Shown piece after piece: positions 8,644-16,369 of a stretch of DNA of 64,000 nucleotides. The stretch is from AP-15 sp963702685 (GTDB lineage: Bacteria; Pseudomonadota; Alphaproteobacteria; ATCC43930; CGMCC-115725): NCBI GenBank assembly GCA_963702685.1, contig CAVPDQ010000015.1, forward strand, positions 248,001 to 312,000, in the 5' to 3' direction. The notes beneath the pieces were generated by a model. It saw nothing but the letters and a program-made list of their open reading frames with translations, was not told the origin of the DNA and ran no database searches. The translations under genes and the position numbers were made by a program. Numbering within the stretch: the first letter of the stretch is position 1; every line of letters starts with the position of its first letter.

Positions 8644-9236
8644 GCATGCATCGGCGCCTGCATGCGCACCTCGGTCACCGATGCTGGATGAGTTGCGTTC
8701 GGGGACATCGCCTGTTTAACAAGGACAAGAATTTGCGGGTCTACTGTATCAGCGCTTCCTTCAAAAAATGCCGTCTGTTGCTGACCGGTGGCAACGAAGC
8801 CGCTATAGCGAGCGGTCCCAATTTCAATATAGGCTTCGGCGCGGCCCGCTTCCCACTCGAAGGAAATCGTCCCGGAAGGACACGGTGAGATTTCTGGCAT
8901 CGATGGACCGCGGGGGGTAGCTTCGATCACGGAAATGAACCAAAGCGCATTGGCGCGCACCTCCTGTGAGATAGCCGAAGCGCCATACCCGTCCCAGTTC
9001 TCCGGTAGCCGAGACAATTCTTCTATGGCCGAACGGGCGGCCTTGCCCTGCTCAAGTCGCGCAGCAATCGGTTCGAGGGTGGAAACCGTTTGTTTCCAAA
9101 GGACAAGCCATTGGTCTACCCCAACCTGTGCTATATCCGACCAGTCGGCGGACATCGAATTCAAGCCAAGCTTGACGGAATTGTTCAGTAGGGCGGGCGG
9201 GTAAGTCAGAGCGCTGACTGTGTTGCGGTCCATCAT
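8640..9236 (-). CDS. Hypothetical protein, middle gene of the TIGR04255 cassette
   Basis: A 198-residue protein of unknown function. It has an N-terminal helical half and then the motif LPENWDGYGA around residue 80, which recurs in small proteins of mobile or defence-associated loci. The C-terminal half looks beta-rich (GTISFEWEAGRAEAYIEIGT, then YSGFVATGQQQTAFFEGS). It starts two bases after the TIGR04255 gene ends and overlaps the next gene by four bases, so the three genes form one tight operon. No membrane segment or signal peptide is seen. Confidence 0.78.
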   Translation of the reverse strand: MMDRNTVSALTYPPALLNNSVKLGLNSMSADWSDIAQVGVDQWLVLWKQTVSTLEPIAARLEQGKAARSAIEELSRLPENWDGYGASAISQEVRANALWFISVIEATPRGPSMPEISPCPSGTISFEWEAGRAEAYIEIGTARYSGFVATGQQQTAFFEGSADTVDPQILVLVKQAMSPNATHPASVTEVRMQAPMHA

Positions 9237-9238
9237 GT

Positions 9239-10039
9239 TTAGCTCGCTTCGATGGGTTCCATGATTTGGTAGATCCTTTTAGTGGCTCCTGCGAATATCC
9301 GATGAATCACCTCGTGTTCTCCCTCGAATTCCGCCATCACATCGTCGGCGTTAGCTGAAACAGGCTTTGCAACGCTCGCGGTTATATCCATAATAACGGC
9401 TTGTTCACTCGCTACTTGACCCTCTGCCAACGTCAGCGACATTTGTTGTCCGGATTTCAGGGGAAACGCCAGTTGCAAGGCGGGCTTTACGTCCGCATTT
9501 AGCGCAATCTCGGCCTGTACAGCGGTGGGAAGCTCAATGGCAAACCCGAGAACCTCTCGCATAAAAGACGCGGTCGAACGACCTTGCGAAAATTTATGGT
9601 CAAACGAGTTGATGTATCGGAGGTTGACGCTGGTGAAGGGTGCATTTCTCTCAGATGGATCGCGCGTTTCCAGGAGGATCCGCACGCCTTCCTCCACGAT
9701 AGGCCTAAAATCCTGCCAAGACTGATATGGCGGTGTGATGTTTGCTGAGAACACGCCTGCTCCGATCTGATAGAGCGTGGTCCCTTCTTCCGGCACCCTC
9801 TTCCGAAACCGATATATCGCCTGGAAGGGGATGATTGGAGGGAACCCGGGCGGAACGAGTCGCTCAACCCGCTCGTAACCGAGCGCACCCGCCCGTGAGC
9901 CGAACCGCATGAAGAATTCCTCATGCGATCCGGTTGGCAGGAGGACGCCACCTCGCTGTTGACCGCCGGGCAGTTGCGGACCCCATCTGAGCTCCGCAAT
10001 CAGTTCAACGAGAGGAGGATGTCTGAACCGCACGGTCAT
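9239..10039 (-). CDS. TIGR04255 family protein
   Basis: A 266-residue protein with the family's N-terminal signature (RHPPLVELIAELRWGP) and downstream elements PIIPFQAIYRFRKR, YQIGAGVFSANI and SVNLRYINSFD. TIGR04255 proteins are sporadically distributed in bacteria and have no established function. The C-terminal part (about residues 170-260) is beta-rich and ends in a helix resembling a dimerisation segment. It is the first gene of a three-gene minus-strand operon of lower GC than the neighbourhood. The assignment rests on the N-terminal motif and length. Confidence 0.82.
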   Translation of the reverse strand: MTVRFRHPPLVELIAELRWGPQLPGGQQRGGVLLPTGSHEEFFMRFGSRAGALGYERVERLVPPGFPPIIPFQAIYRFRKRVPEEGTTLYQIGAGVFSANITPPYQSWQDFRPIVEEGVRILLETRDPSERNAPFTSVNLRYINSFDHKFSQGRSTASFMREVLGFAIELPTAVQAEIALNADVKPALQLAFPLKSGQQMSLTLAEGQVASEQAVIMDITASVAKPVSANADDVMAEFEGEHEVIHRIFAGATKRIYQIMEPIEAS

Positions 10040-10188
10040 GCTTCACCGCTCAAACCATCTCGCCGATGGTCGCGCTCCCTGGAAAGCCAGCATTTCCTAC
10101 TCTGCTGGAATTTTTCCTTGCAAGATAGATGTGATGTCGCATGGCCCAAAACCACAGCGCCTCTTGCACGGCGCTGACGAACGCCATC

Positions 10189-10713
10189 CTACCAGGCGAT
10201 CGTCAGCTTGCCGTCGTGCATTTCATAGCTCTTCAGCCGGCTGAGAAAGCTCTGGCCGAGCAGGGACATGTCGAGGTTTTCGATGACTGCGGCGGGGACC
10301 TCGCCGACCGCCAGCTGGCCGATGCGGATCTCGCGCAAGGTGATCGGCGCCATCCGGACGGAGCCGTTGGCGGTGTTGGCGCGCCGGGTGTAGGCGAGCC
10401 CGTCGGGGTCGATCCCGGCGGCGCGCGCATCGGCCGGGGTCAGCGTGACCAAGGTGGCGCCGGTATCGACCAAAAGGCGCATCGCCGCCCCGTTGACGGC
10501 CGCCTCGACAACGACATGGCCGCGTGCATTGGCCGGATAGACGAGGGTGTCGAGCGCCGGCTCGCTCGTCTCTCCGGGCGGGCTCGTCTTGGGGAAATCG
10601 ACTGGCGCCGTGACCGCCTTTGGCAGCAGCTGCGCGCCGCGCTCGACCAAGCCGACGCACAGAAGCGCGACGCCGCACCACAGCAGCACCCGGCGCAGCG
10701 CCCAGCCGATCAC
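10189..10713 (-). CDS. Retropepsin-like aspartic protease, membrane-anchored
   Basis: A 174-residue clan AA protease of the bacterial TIGR02281 type. One N-terminal transmembrane helix (VLLWCGVALLCVGLV) is followed by a periplasmic single-lobe aspartic protease with the active-site motif LLVDTGATLVTL near residue 80, and a C-terminal SLLGQSFLSRLKSYEMHDGKLTI hairpin (psi-loop region). It would act as a homodimer in the periplasm. Substrates of this family are largely unknown. It lies 64 bp downstream of the MT-A70 methyltransferase gene on the same strand and may be its last cistron. Confidence 0.88.
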   Translation of the reverse strand: MIGWALRRVLLWCGVALLCVGLVERGAQLLPKAVTAPVDFPKTSPPGETSEPALDTLVYPANARGHVVVEAAVNGAAMRLLVDTGATLVTLTPADARAAGIDPDGLAYTRRANTANGSVRMAPITLREIRIGQLAVGEVPAAVIENLDMSLLGQSFLSRLKSYEMHDGKLTIAW

Positions 10714-10777
10714 ATCGCCGCTCCGAAAAATTCGCCGGCATCCTGCGGCGGCGGCGCTTAAGCTTTGGTAAAGGCGG

Positions 10778-11398
10778 TTATTCGGCGGCTTCGGGATGGC
10801 CGGCAGCGGGCCAGCGCCGCGGCTCCATCCGGCGCAATTCAGCTTCGGTCGGCCAGCCGTCCCAGCCCGGCCGCGCCGTGCGCGCGAACATTTCGAGATA
10901 GGGCCCCGCGCACAACGCCTCGATGCGCTGGTAGGCCTCGTCCGGCTTGCGGCTGTGCTCGCGCCGTGGCGATACGATCAATTTCCGAACATCGGCGCGG
11001 CGGCGCTTGGGGTGGCCGCGGGTGGCGAGCAGGCACAGCTCGGGATTGGCGCGGGTCCAAAAGCCGAGCCCGGTGAAAAAGCTGGTGTCGCGGTAGATTG
11101 CCGGCTCGGCGAATTTATTGAGCTTGGCCCAGTAAAAGCCGACGGTCTTATAGGTGAAGCCCCAGGCGCGGATCACCTCGAACGCCGCCGGCAGCAGCGG
11201 GTCGGTCGCCCACAGCAGCAGCACACAATCCTTCGCCGCCCACTCGGCGACCGGCAGCTCTTCGATCGCGGCGCGCGACATGCAATCGTAATAGGCTTCG
11301 GCGCTGCGCCCTTTGCCCTTCCGCGAATAGGTGGCGAAGGTCCAAGGCGGATCGGCATAGATCAGCCGGTATTCCCCGGCCTGCGGCGGCGCGCTCAT
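10778..11398 (-). CDS. MT-A70 family adenine-N6 methyltransferase
   Basis: A 206-residue Rossmann-fold methyltransferase with the catalytic DPPW motif (YRLIYADPPWTFATYS, about residues 10-25). A target-recognition-like middle follows (VLLLWATDPLLPAAFEVIRAWGFTYKT), then RREHSRKPDEAYQRIEAL near the C-terminus, which is diagnostic of bacterial MT-A70 proteins. These enzymes transfer a methyl group from S-adenosylmethionine to adenine in DNA or RNA. Bacterial copies are mostly phage- or mobile-element-linked, yet this one sits downstream of yacG on the same strand in a housekeeping block, with no restriction partner adjacent. Confidence 0.9.
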   Translation of the reverse strand: MSAPPQAGEYRLIYADPPWTFATYSRKGKGRSAEAYYDCMSRAAIEELPVAEWAAKDCVLLLWATDPLLPAAFEVIRAWGFTYKTVGFYWAKLNKFAEPAIYRDTSFFTGLGFWTRANPELCLLATRGHPKRRRADVRKLIVSPRREHSRKPDEAYQRIEALCAGPYLEMFARTARPGWDGWPTEAELRRMEPRRWPAAGHPEAAE

Positions 11399-11454
11399 TG
11401 CGATCCCCTTTGCGCTGGCGCGACGATGGTCGGGGTAGTGCTGCGACCGGTCAA

Positions 11455-11634
11455 CTACCCGCTCTCGCTGTCCTCGCCGGGGGCTTCGTCGGTCGGGATG
11501 ACGTAATTGCCTTTGAGCCAGCGGCCGAGGTCGATCTGGGCGCAGCGGGTCGAGCAGAACGGCCGGTTTTGGGGCGTCGCCGGCTTGCCGCAGATCGGGC
11601 AGGGACGCGAGGCGGGTGGCTTCGGGATCGGCAT
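11455..11634 (-). CDS. yacG: DNA gyrase inhibitor YacG
   Basis: A 59-residue zinc-binding protein with the family's four cysteines: CPIC at residues 12-15 and FCSTRC with cysteines at 27 and 31, followed by AQIDLGRWLKGNYVIP. YacG binds GyrB and inhibits DNA gyrase. The C-terminal tail is acidic (EDSESG). The ATG at 11634 is 15 bp after the stop of the RNase G gene, so it is co-transcribed with that gene, an arrangement common in alphaproteobacteria. Reading frames overlapping this stretch on the same strand are arginine-rich shadows. Confidence 0.9.
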   Translation of the reverse strand: MPIPKPPASRPCPICGKPATPQNRPFCSTRCAQIDLGRWLKGNYVIPTDEAPGEDSESG

Positions 11635-11649
11635 CGCATAGCGATATAA

Positions 11650-12840
11650 TTACAGCGCGGCGATTTCAAACCGCTCGCGAGAGCGCGCCGGATCGATTTC
11701 GATCGCGACCTTGCGGCCGAATCGCTGTTCGAGCCCGTGGACGGCGCCGGCTACGGCACCCGCGAGCGCTGCCGCGACATCGGCCGCGACGATCAAGCGC
11801 CATTGCCGTCCCGGTGCGGCGCGCGCCTCGCGTTGCAGCGCTCGCAGCGCCTCATAGGCGACGGTCGGCGCGGTTTTGCGCGGAGCATTCGTTTCGAGGT
11901 CGAGCAGGGCCTCGGCCAGCGGCCGGCGGCGGCGCGGGCGCACCAGCTCGAGATGGCCGAGCCGGGTCCAGCCGAGGATTCGCGGCTGCGCCGGGTCGGG
12001 CATGAGCGCCTCGGCAAGCGCCAAACGCACCCGCTCGCGCAACGCCGGACGGTCGAGCCCGACAAAATCGACGACAATCCCGCCGCCGAGGCTGCGCCGC
12101 CGCATTTCGCGGGCGATGGCGACCGCGGCCTTGAGATTGGCCGCAAGTGCTGTGCGTTCGGGCGATCCCGTCGGCGGCGACCCGCTATCGACATCTATGA
12201 GGGTCGCGGCGGCGGTGGCATCGATCCGGATCGAGCCGGCGCCATCGAGCGGCACGACGGGTGCGAGCGCGCCCTCGAAGAGAGCGTCGAGATCGATCGG
12301 CCACTCGTCCTCATCGGCATGCGCCACGAGCGCGCTCAGAAAGGCCGCGCGAGCCTCCGGGACGGCGGCGACATCGCCGACGAAGACCTGCTCGACGGCC
12401 GGGGCCGCACCGGCGAGGGCAGCGGCAAAGGTCGCGTCCGGACGAAGCCGGGCGGGCGGGTCGCGGCCGGCGGCCCGTGCCGTGATATCGGATCCGCATT
12501 CGGGCTCGACGCGCATCGTCAGCCGCGCCGCCTTGCCGCCTTGCGCTTCGCGGCGGATTTGCACGATGACCTGTTCGCCCTCGGTGAGCCGCCCGCCCTC
12601 GGTGAGCCGTCCGCCGCGCGGCAAGATTTCGCGATCGGGCAGGAATGCCGGCCGGCCGCCGCCGATATCGACGAGGCTGGCGCCGAGCGCCGGCAGCAGC
12701 CGCTCGACCCGGCCCAGATAAAGGCTGCCGAGCTCGGCACCCTCGCCGCGCTCGACCAGGAGCTCTGCCGGCCGGCCGTCCTCGACCAGGACCGCGCGCC
12801 ACTCGCCGGGACCGGCGGCAATAAAGAGGCGGCGCTTCAA
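11650..12840 (-). CDS. rng: Ribonuclease E/G family protein
   Basis: A 396-residue endoribonuclease. An S1-like N-terminal part (LGSLYLGRVERLLPALGASLVDIG, then AFLPDRE) is followed by the catalytic core. The two metal-binding aspartate motifs are visible as TLIDVDSGS and GIVVDFVGLD, as in RNase E/G, and the C-terminal part has the RILGWTRLGHLELVR element. At about 400 residues it is shorter than E. coli RNase G (489). The start is best placed at a TTG (12840) whose last two bases begin the TGA stop of maf (TTGA). An upstream ATG would run deep into maf. RNase G matures 16S rRNA and degrades mRNA. Confidence 0.87.
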   Translation of the reverse strand: MKRRLFIAAGPGEWRAVLVEDGRPAELLVERGEGAELGSLYLGRVERLLPALGASLVDIGGGRPAFLPDREILPRGGRLTEGGRLTEGEQVIVQIRREAQGGKAARLTMRVEPECGSDITARAAGRDPPARLRPDATFAAALAGAAPAVEQVFVGDVAAVPEARAAFLSALVAHADEDEWPIDLDALFEGALAPVVPLDGAGSIRIDATAAATLIDVDSGSPPTGSPERTALAANLKAAVAIAREMRRRSLGGGIVVDFVGLDRPALRERVRLALAEALMPDPAQPRILGWTRLGHLELVRPRRRRPLAEALLDLETNAPRKTAPTVAYEALRALQREARAAPGRQWRLIVAADVAAALAGAVAGAVHGLEQRFGRKVAIEIDPARSRERFEIAAL

Positions 12841-13418
12841 CTCGGCCGCCAGCCGCGGCCGGCGAGCAGCTGCGCGGTCTCGTAAAGCGGCAATCCGACG
12901 ACGTTCGAATAGGAGCCGGCGACCCAGCGGATCAATGCCGCGGCGCGGCCCTGGATGGCGTAGCCGCCGGCTTTGCCTTGCCATTCGCCGCTCGCCAGAT
13001 AAAGGGCGATCTCGTCCGAGCTGAGCCGCTTGAACCCGACCTGGCTATCGACCCGGCGCAGCGTCAGCGTGCCATCGGGAGAGGCGAGCGCCACTCCGGA
13101 GCGGACCCGGTGCCGCCGCCCGGACAACAGCTCGAGGCAACGCCGCGCGCTCGCCTCGTCTTCGGGCTTTGGCAGAATCCGCCGGCCGCAGGCGACGACC
13201 GTATCGGCGGCGAGGACAAAGGCGCCGGGGTGGCGGGGTGCGACCGCGCGCGCCTTCTCGGCCGCGAGGCGCAGCGCATAGGCCGCCGGCAATTCGCCCG
13301 CGACGGCGCTTTCGTCGATCTCGGGCGGGTCGATCCGGTCGGGCACGATGCCGATCTGGCGCAGCAATTCGAGCCGGCGCGGCGAGGCCGAAGCAAGCAC
13401 CAGCGGCGCCGTCACCAC
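12837..13418 (-). CDS. maf: Maf family nucleotide pyrophosphatase
   Basis: A 193-residue protein with the Maf N-terminal signature LVLASASPRRLELL (phosphate-binding) and the AADTVVACG and GKAGGYAIQGRAA motifs. Maf proteins hydrolyse dTTP, UTP or modified pyrimidine triphosphates and limit their incorporation. Translation starts at GTG (13418) three bases after the UPF0262 stop, and the stop overlaps the TTG start of the RNase G gene. Alphaproteobacteria often have infA directly before maf. It is absent here. Confidence 0.92.
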   Translation of the reverse strand: MVTAPLVLASASPRRLELLRQIGIVPDRIDPPEIDESAVAGELPAAYALRLAAEKARAVAPRHPGAFVLAADTVVACGRRILPKPEDEASARRCLELLSGRRHRVRSGVALASPDGTLTLRRVDSQVGFKRLSSDEIALYLASGEWQGKAGGYAIQGRAAALIRWVAGSYSNVVGLPLYETAQLLAGRGWRPS

Positions 13419-13421
13419 CGC

Positions 13422-13895
13422 TCAGCCCCGCAAATGCAGCACGCAGATCAACGTAAAGAGCCGCCGGGCGGTGTCGTGGTCGACCGCGACCTTGTCGGCG
13501 AGCCGCTCGGCCAAGAGGCGCGAGCCCTCGTCGTGCAAGGCGCGCCGGCCGATATCGATCGCCTCGACCTGGGCCAGCCCCGAGCTCTTGATCGCCTGGT
13601 AATAGCTCTCGCACACCATGAAATAGTCTTTGACGATGCCGCGAAACGGGGCGAGCGGCAGCACGATGGTTTCGCTCGATCCCGCTTCGGGGCCGCGCAG
13701 GTCGAGGTTCAGGCGGTTTTCTTCGATCGCCAGGCGCACCTGGAACGGCCCCTTTTTCCCCGAGGCCGGCGCAAAGGAATTGTTGATCAGGAGGTCGGAG
13801 ATCGCGGCGGCGCGCTCGTGCTCGATCTCGGCGCTGCGGCGGACGACGGTATGCTCGTCGAGCGTGATGCCGGCGATCCGCTGGGTATCGGTCAT
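13422..13895 (-). CDS. UPF0262 family protein
   Basis: A 157-residue conserved alphaproteobacterial protein of unknown function. The N-terminal signature is RIAGITLDEHTVVRRSAEIEHERAAAI and the C-terminal one is DIGRRALHDEGSRLLAERL. The gene almost always follows hisD in this class, as it does here (10 bp after the hisD stop). An alternative ATG two codons upstream (13901) would add only Met-Val. The conserved neighbourhood with hisD and maf supports co-transcription but does not by itself indicate a role in histidine synthesis. Confidence 0.88.
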   Translation of the reverse strand: MTDTQRIAGITLDEHTVVRRSAEIEHERAAAISDLLINNSFAPASGKKGPFQVRLAIEENRLNLDLRGPEAGSSETIVLPLAPFRGIVKDYFMVCESYYQAIKSSGLAQVEAIDIGRRALHDEGSRLLAERLADKVAVDHDTARRLFTLICVLHLRG

Positions 13896-13905
13896 GACCA
13901 TCGGA

Positions 13906-15216
13906 CTATCGGCGGCCGAGCCGGATCGACCCGAGCCGGATCGACAGCGACAGCGCGTGCGCGTCGAGCCCTTCGGCCTCGGCGAGGCGGATCGCGGCGG
14001 GTGCGAGTGCCGCAAAGCCCGCCTCGTCGCAGCGCACCAGCGAGCTGCGCTTCATAAAGTCGAGCACGCCGAGGCCCGAGGCGAAGCGCGCGCTGCGCGA
14101 TGTCGGCAGCACATGGTTCGGGCCGGCGATGTAGTCGCCGATCGCCTCCGGCGTCCAACGGCCGAGAAAGATCGCGCCGGCGTGCTGCACCTCGGCGGCC
14201 AGGGTTTCGGCCGCGTCGAGCGCGAGCTCCAAATGTTCCGGCGCGATCCGGTCGATCAACGCGGGCGCCTCGCGCCAATCGGCGACGATGATGACGGCGC
14301 CATGCGCTTGCCAGCTGGCGCGCGCGATGGCGGCGCGCGGCAGGTGCGCCAGCCGGTCTTCGACGGCCCGCTCGACAGCGCCCGCAAAGGGCTCGTCGTC
14401 GGCGATCAGCATCGCCTGGGCGGCGCCGTCGTGCTCGGCCTGCGACAACAGGTCGGCGGCGATCCAGGCCGGATCGTTGGCGCGGTCGGCGACCACCAAA
14501 ATTTCGGAGGGGCCCGCGATCATGTCGATGCCGACCCGGCCGAAGACCTGGCGCTTGGCCGCGGCGACATAGGCGTTCCCGGGTCCGACGATCTTGTCGA
14601 CGGCGGCGATCGTCGCCGTGCCGTAGGCGAGGGCAGCGATCGCCTGCGCCCCGCCGACCCGATAAATTTCGTTGATGCCGGCCAATTCGGCGGCGGCGAG
14701 GACGAGCGGGTTGAGCCTGCCGCCCGGCGCCGGCACGGTCATGACCAGCCGCTCGACGCCGGCAACCTTGGCCGGGATCGCGTTCATCAGCACGGATGAC
14801 GGATAGGCCGCGGTCCCGCCCGGAACATAGAGCCCGGCGGCGGCGACCGGGCGCCAGCGGGTGGCGAGCCGCACACCGAGCGGATCGATGTAATCGATCG
14901 GCTCGGGCAATTGCCGGCGATGAAAGCTTTCGATCCGCTCGGCGGCGAGCCGCAGCGCCGCCACGGTCTCGGCCGGCGCTCGGGCGGCGCCGTCGGCGAT
15001 TTCGCGACGGCCGAGCCGCAGCCCGCTTTGGGCGGGGTCGAACCCGTCGAACCGGCGGGTATAATCGAACAGCGCCGCATCGCCGCGGGCGGCGACGTCG
15101 GCGAGGATCGCGGCAACCGCCGCATCGACATCGGCCGCCGCCTCGCGCTTCGCCTCGATGAGGCGGGCGAACGCCGCGGCAAAGCCGGGGTCGCGGGTCG
15201 ACAGCCTGACCGGCAT
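13906..15216 (-). CDS. hisD: Histidinol dehydrogenase
   Basis: A 436-residue enzyme that oxidises L-histidinol to L-histidine with NAD+ in two steps. Diagnostic motifs are VAAAGLYVPGGTAAYPSSVLMNAIPA (about residues 115-140), KIVGPGNAYVAAAKRQVFG, IDMIAGPSEILVVAD, and the zinc-ligand region LLSQAEHDG, with HLEL and AGPNHVLPT downstream. Its ATG shares one base with the hisG stop (TGATG), so the pair is translationally coupled. Gene order murA-DUF2948-hisG-hisD-UPF0262 is standard for alphaproteobacteria. Confidence 0.96.
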   Translation of the reverse strand: MPVRLSTRDPGFAAAFARLIEAKREAAADVDAAVAAILADVAARGDAALFDYTRRFDGFDPAQSGLRLGRREIADGAARAPAETVAALRLAAERIESFHRRQLPEPIDYIDPLGVRLATRWRPVAAAGLYVPGGTAAYPSSVLMNAIPAKVAGVERLVMTVPAPGGRLNPLVLAAAELAGINEIYRVGGAQAIAALAYGTATIAAVDKIVGPGNAYVAAAKRQVFGRVGIDMIAGPSEILVVADRANDPAWIAADLLSQAEHDGAAQAMLIADDEPFAGAVERAVEDRLAHLPRAAIARASWQAHGAVIIVADWREAPALIDRIAPEHLELALDAAETLAAEVQHAGAIFLGRWTPEAIGDYIAGPNHVLPTSRSARFASGLGVLDFMKRSSLVRCDEAGFAALAPAAIRLAEAEGLDAHALSLSIRLGSIRLGRR

Positions 15217-15893
15217 CAGCCGTGCCGGCCGGCCGCAGCGCGGAAGCGCTCGATCCAGCCGCCCACTTCCTCGGGCTGCGTCTTCAGCGCCGGGCGGTTG
15301 ACGATCAGCCTGGAGCTGATTTCGGCGATGCGCTCGACCTCGACGAGGCCGTTGGCGCGCAGCGTGGCGCCGGTCTGCACCAGATCGACGATATGCTGGC
15401 AGAGGCCGAGCGCCGGGGCCAGCTCGATCGCCCCGTTCAATTTGATGCATTCGGCCTGGACGCCGCGCGCGGCAAAATGGCGGCGGGTGATTTCCGGGTA
15501 TTTGGTCGCGACGCGGATGTGGCTGCGCGCGGCGAATTCGTGCCCACGGCACTTTTCGGCCGCGGCCCACTCCGCGGTCGCCGCCACCGCCAGCCGGCAA
15601 TGCCCGACCTCGAGGTCGAGCGGCGCATACACCTCGGAATAGTCGAACTCCATCAGCACGTCGTTGCCGGCGACGCCGAGCTGGGCGGCGCCAAAGGCGA
15701 CATAGGTGGCGACGTCGAAGCTGCGCACCCGGATCAAATCCAGGCCGGGCTCGCTGGTGGCAAACCGCAGCTGGCGGGAATCGGGGTCGTCGAAAGCGGG
15801 CTCGGGCTCGATCCCGAGACGCCGCAGGAGCGGCATGACCTCGGCGAGGATGCGGCCCGCCGGCAGCGCCATGATCAGCCGGTGCGCGGACAA
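15216..15893 (-). CDS. hisG: ATP phosphoribosyltransferase, short form
   Basis: Catalyses the first step of histidine biosynthesis, joining ATP and PRPP. Motifs include LIMALPAGRILAEVMPLL (the N-terminal LALPKGR-like element), FDVATYVAFGAAQLGVAGNDVLME and DLVQTGATLRANGL (PRPP-binding). At about 225 residues it lacks the C-terminal regulatory domain, so it is the short form that requires HisZ. No hisZ is in the window. The start is uncertain. TTG at 15893 gives MSAHRLIMALP, which matches relatives, whereas ATGs at 15941 or 15953 would overlap the upstream gene. Confidence 0.9.
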   Translation of the reverse strand: MSAHRLIMALPAGRILAEVMPLLRRLGIEPEPAFDDPDSRQLRFATSEPGLDLIRVRSFDVATYVAFGAAQLGVAGNDVLMEFDYSEVYAPLDLEVGHCRLAVAATAEWAAAEKCRGHEFAARSHIRVATKYPEITRRHFAARGVQAECIKLNGAIELAPALGLCQHIVDLVQTGATLRANGLVEVERIAEISSRLIVNRPALKTQPEEVGGWIERFRAAAGRHG

Positions 15894-15904
15894 GGCGGCC
15901 GGTC

Positions 15905-16369
15905 TCAACCGGCTTCTGCCGGATCGTGGCGCGGCTGCCATCGGGTCGGCCACGGATCGCCGAAATCCTCGACCCGACCGCGGATGCGCGCGGCGGCGAG
16001 GCGGATCGCGATGCCGCCCGAAAATTCGAGCCGGATTGCCATATGGGCGCCCTCCTCGGCGGCGTGGATCGCCAGCAGCGACAGGATCCGGTCTTCCTCA
16101 CGGCGGCGAAATCCGCGATAGGAGACCCGATCGACCTCGTCGAAGGTCAACGCGCACAGCACCCGCTCGTATCCCGGCCGGCCCATCGCCCGGCGCCGCG
16201 ACCGCTCCCAGCGAAACCGGTTGGCGGCCAGAAGAAAGCGCCGCTCGGCCGCGACATAGGCCAAATCGCGGACCGGGACAAAGGCGTCCTGCAGGCAGGC
16301 GGACAAGACGGCGAGATCCTCGGCGTCCTCGGCCCGCAGTTTCAGCGCGGCAATCGCCTCAGGCGCCAT
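15905..16369 (-). CDS. DUF2948 family protein
   Basis: A 154-residue conserved alphaproteobacterial protein of unknown function. It begins MAPEAIAALKLRAEDAEDLAV, has FVPVRDLAYVAAERRFLLAANRFRWE, and ends with a RLEFSGGIAIRLAAARIRGRVEDFGDPW strand-rich segment. The ATG at 16369 overlaps the end of murA by 11 bases, and longer starts would run further into murA. Its invariable position between murA and hisG in this class supports the call. The function is unknown. Confidence 0.85.
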   Translation of the reverse strand: MAPEAIAALKLRAEDAEDLAVLSACLQDAFVPVRDLAYVAAERRFLLAANRFRWERSRRRAMGRPGYERVLCALTFDEVDRVSYRGFRRREEDRILSLLAIHAAEEGAHMAIRLEFSGGIAIRLAAARIRGRVEDFGDPWPTRWQPRHDPAEAG

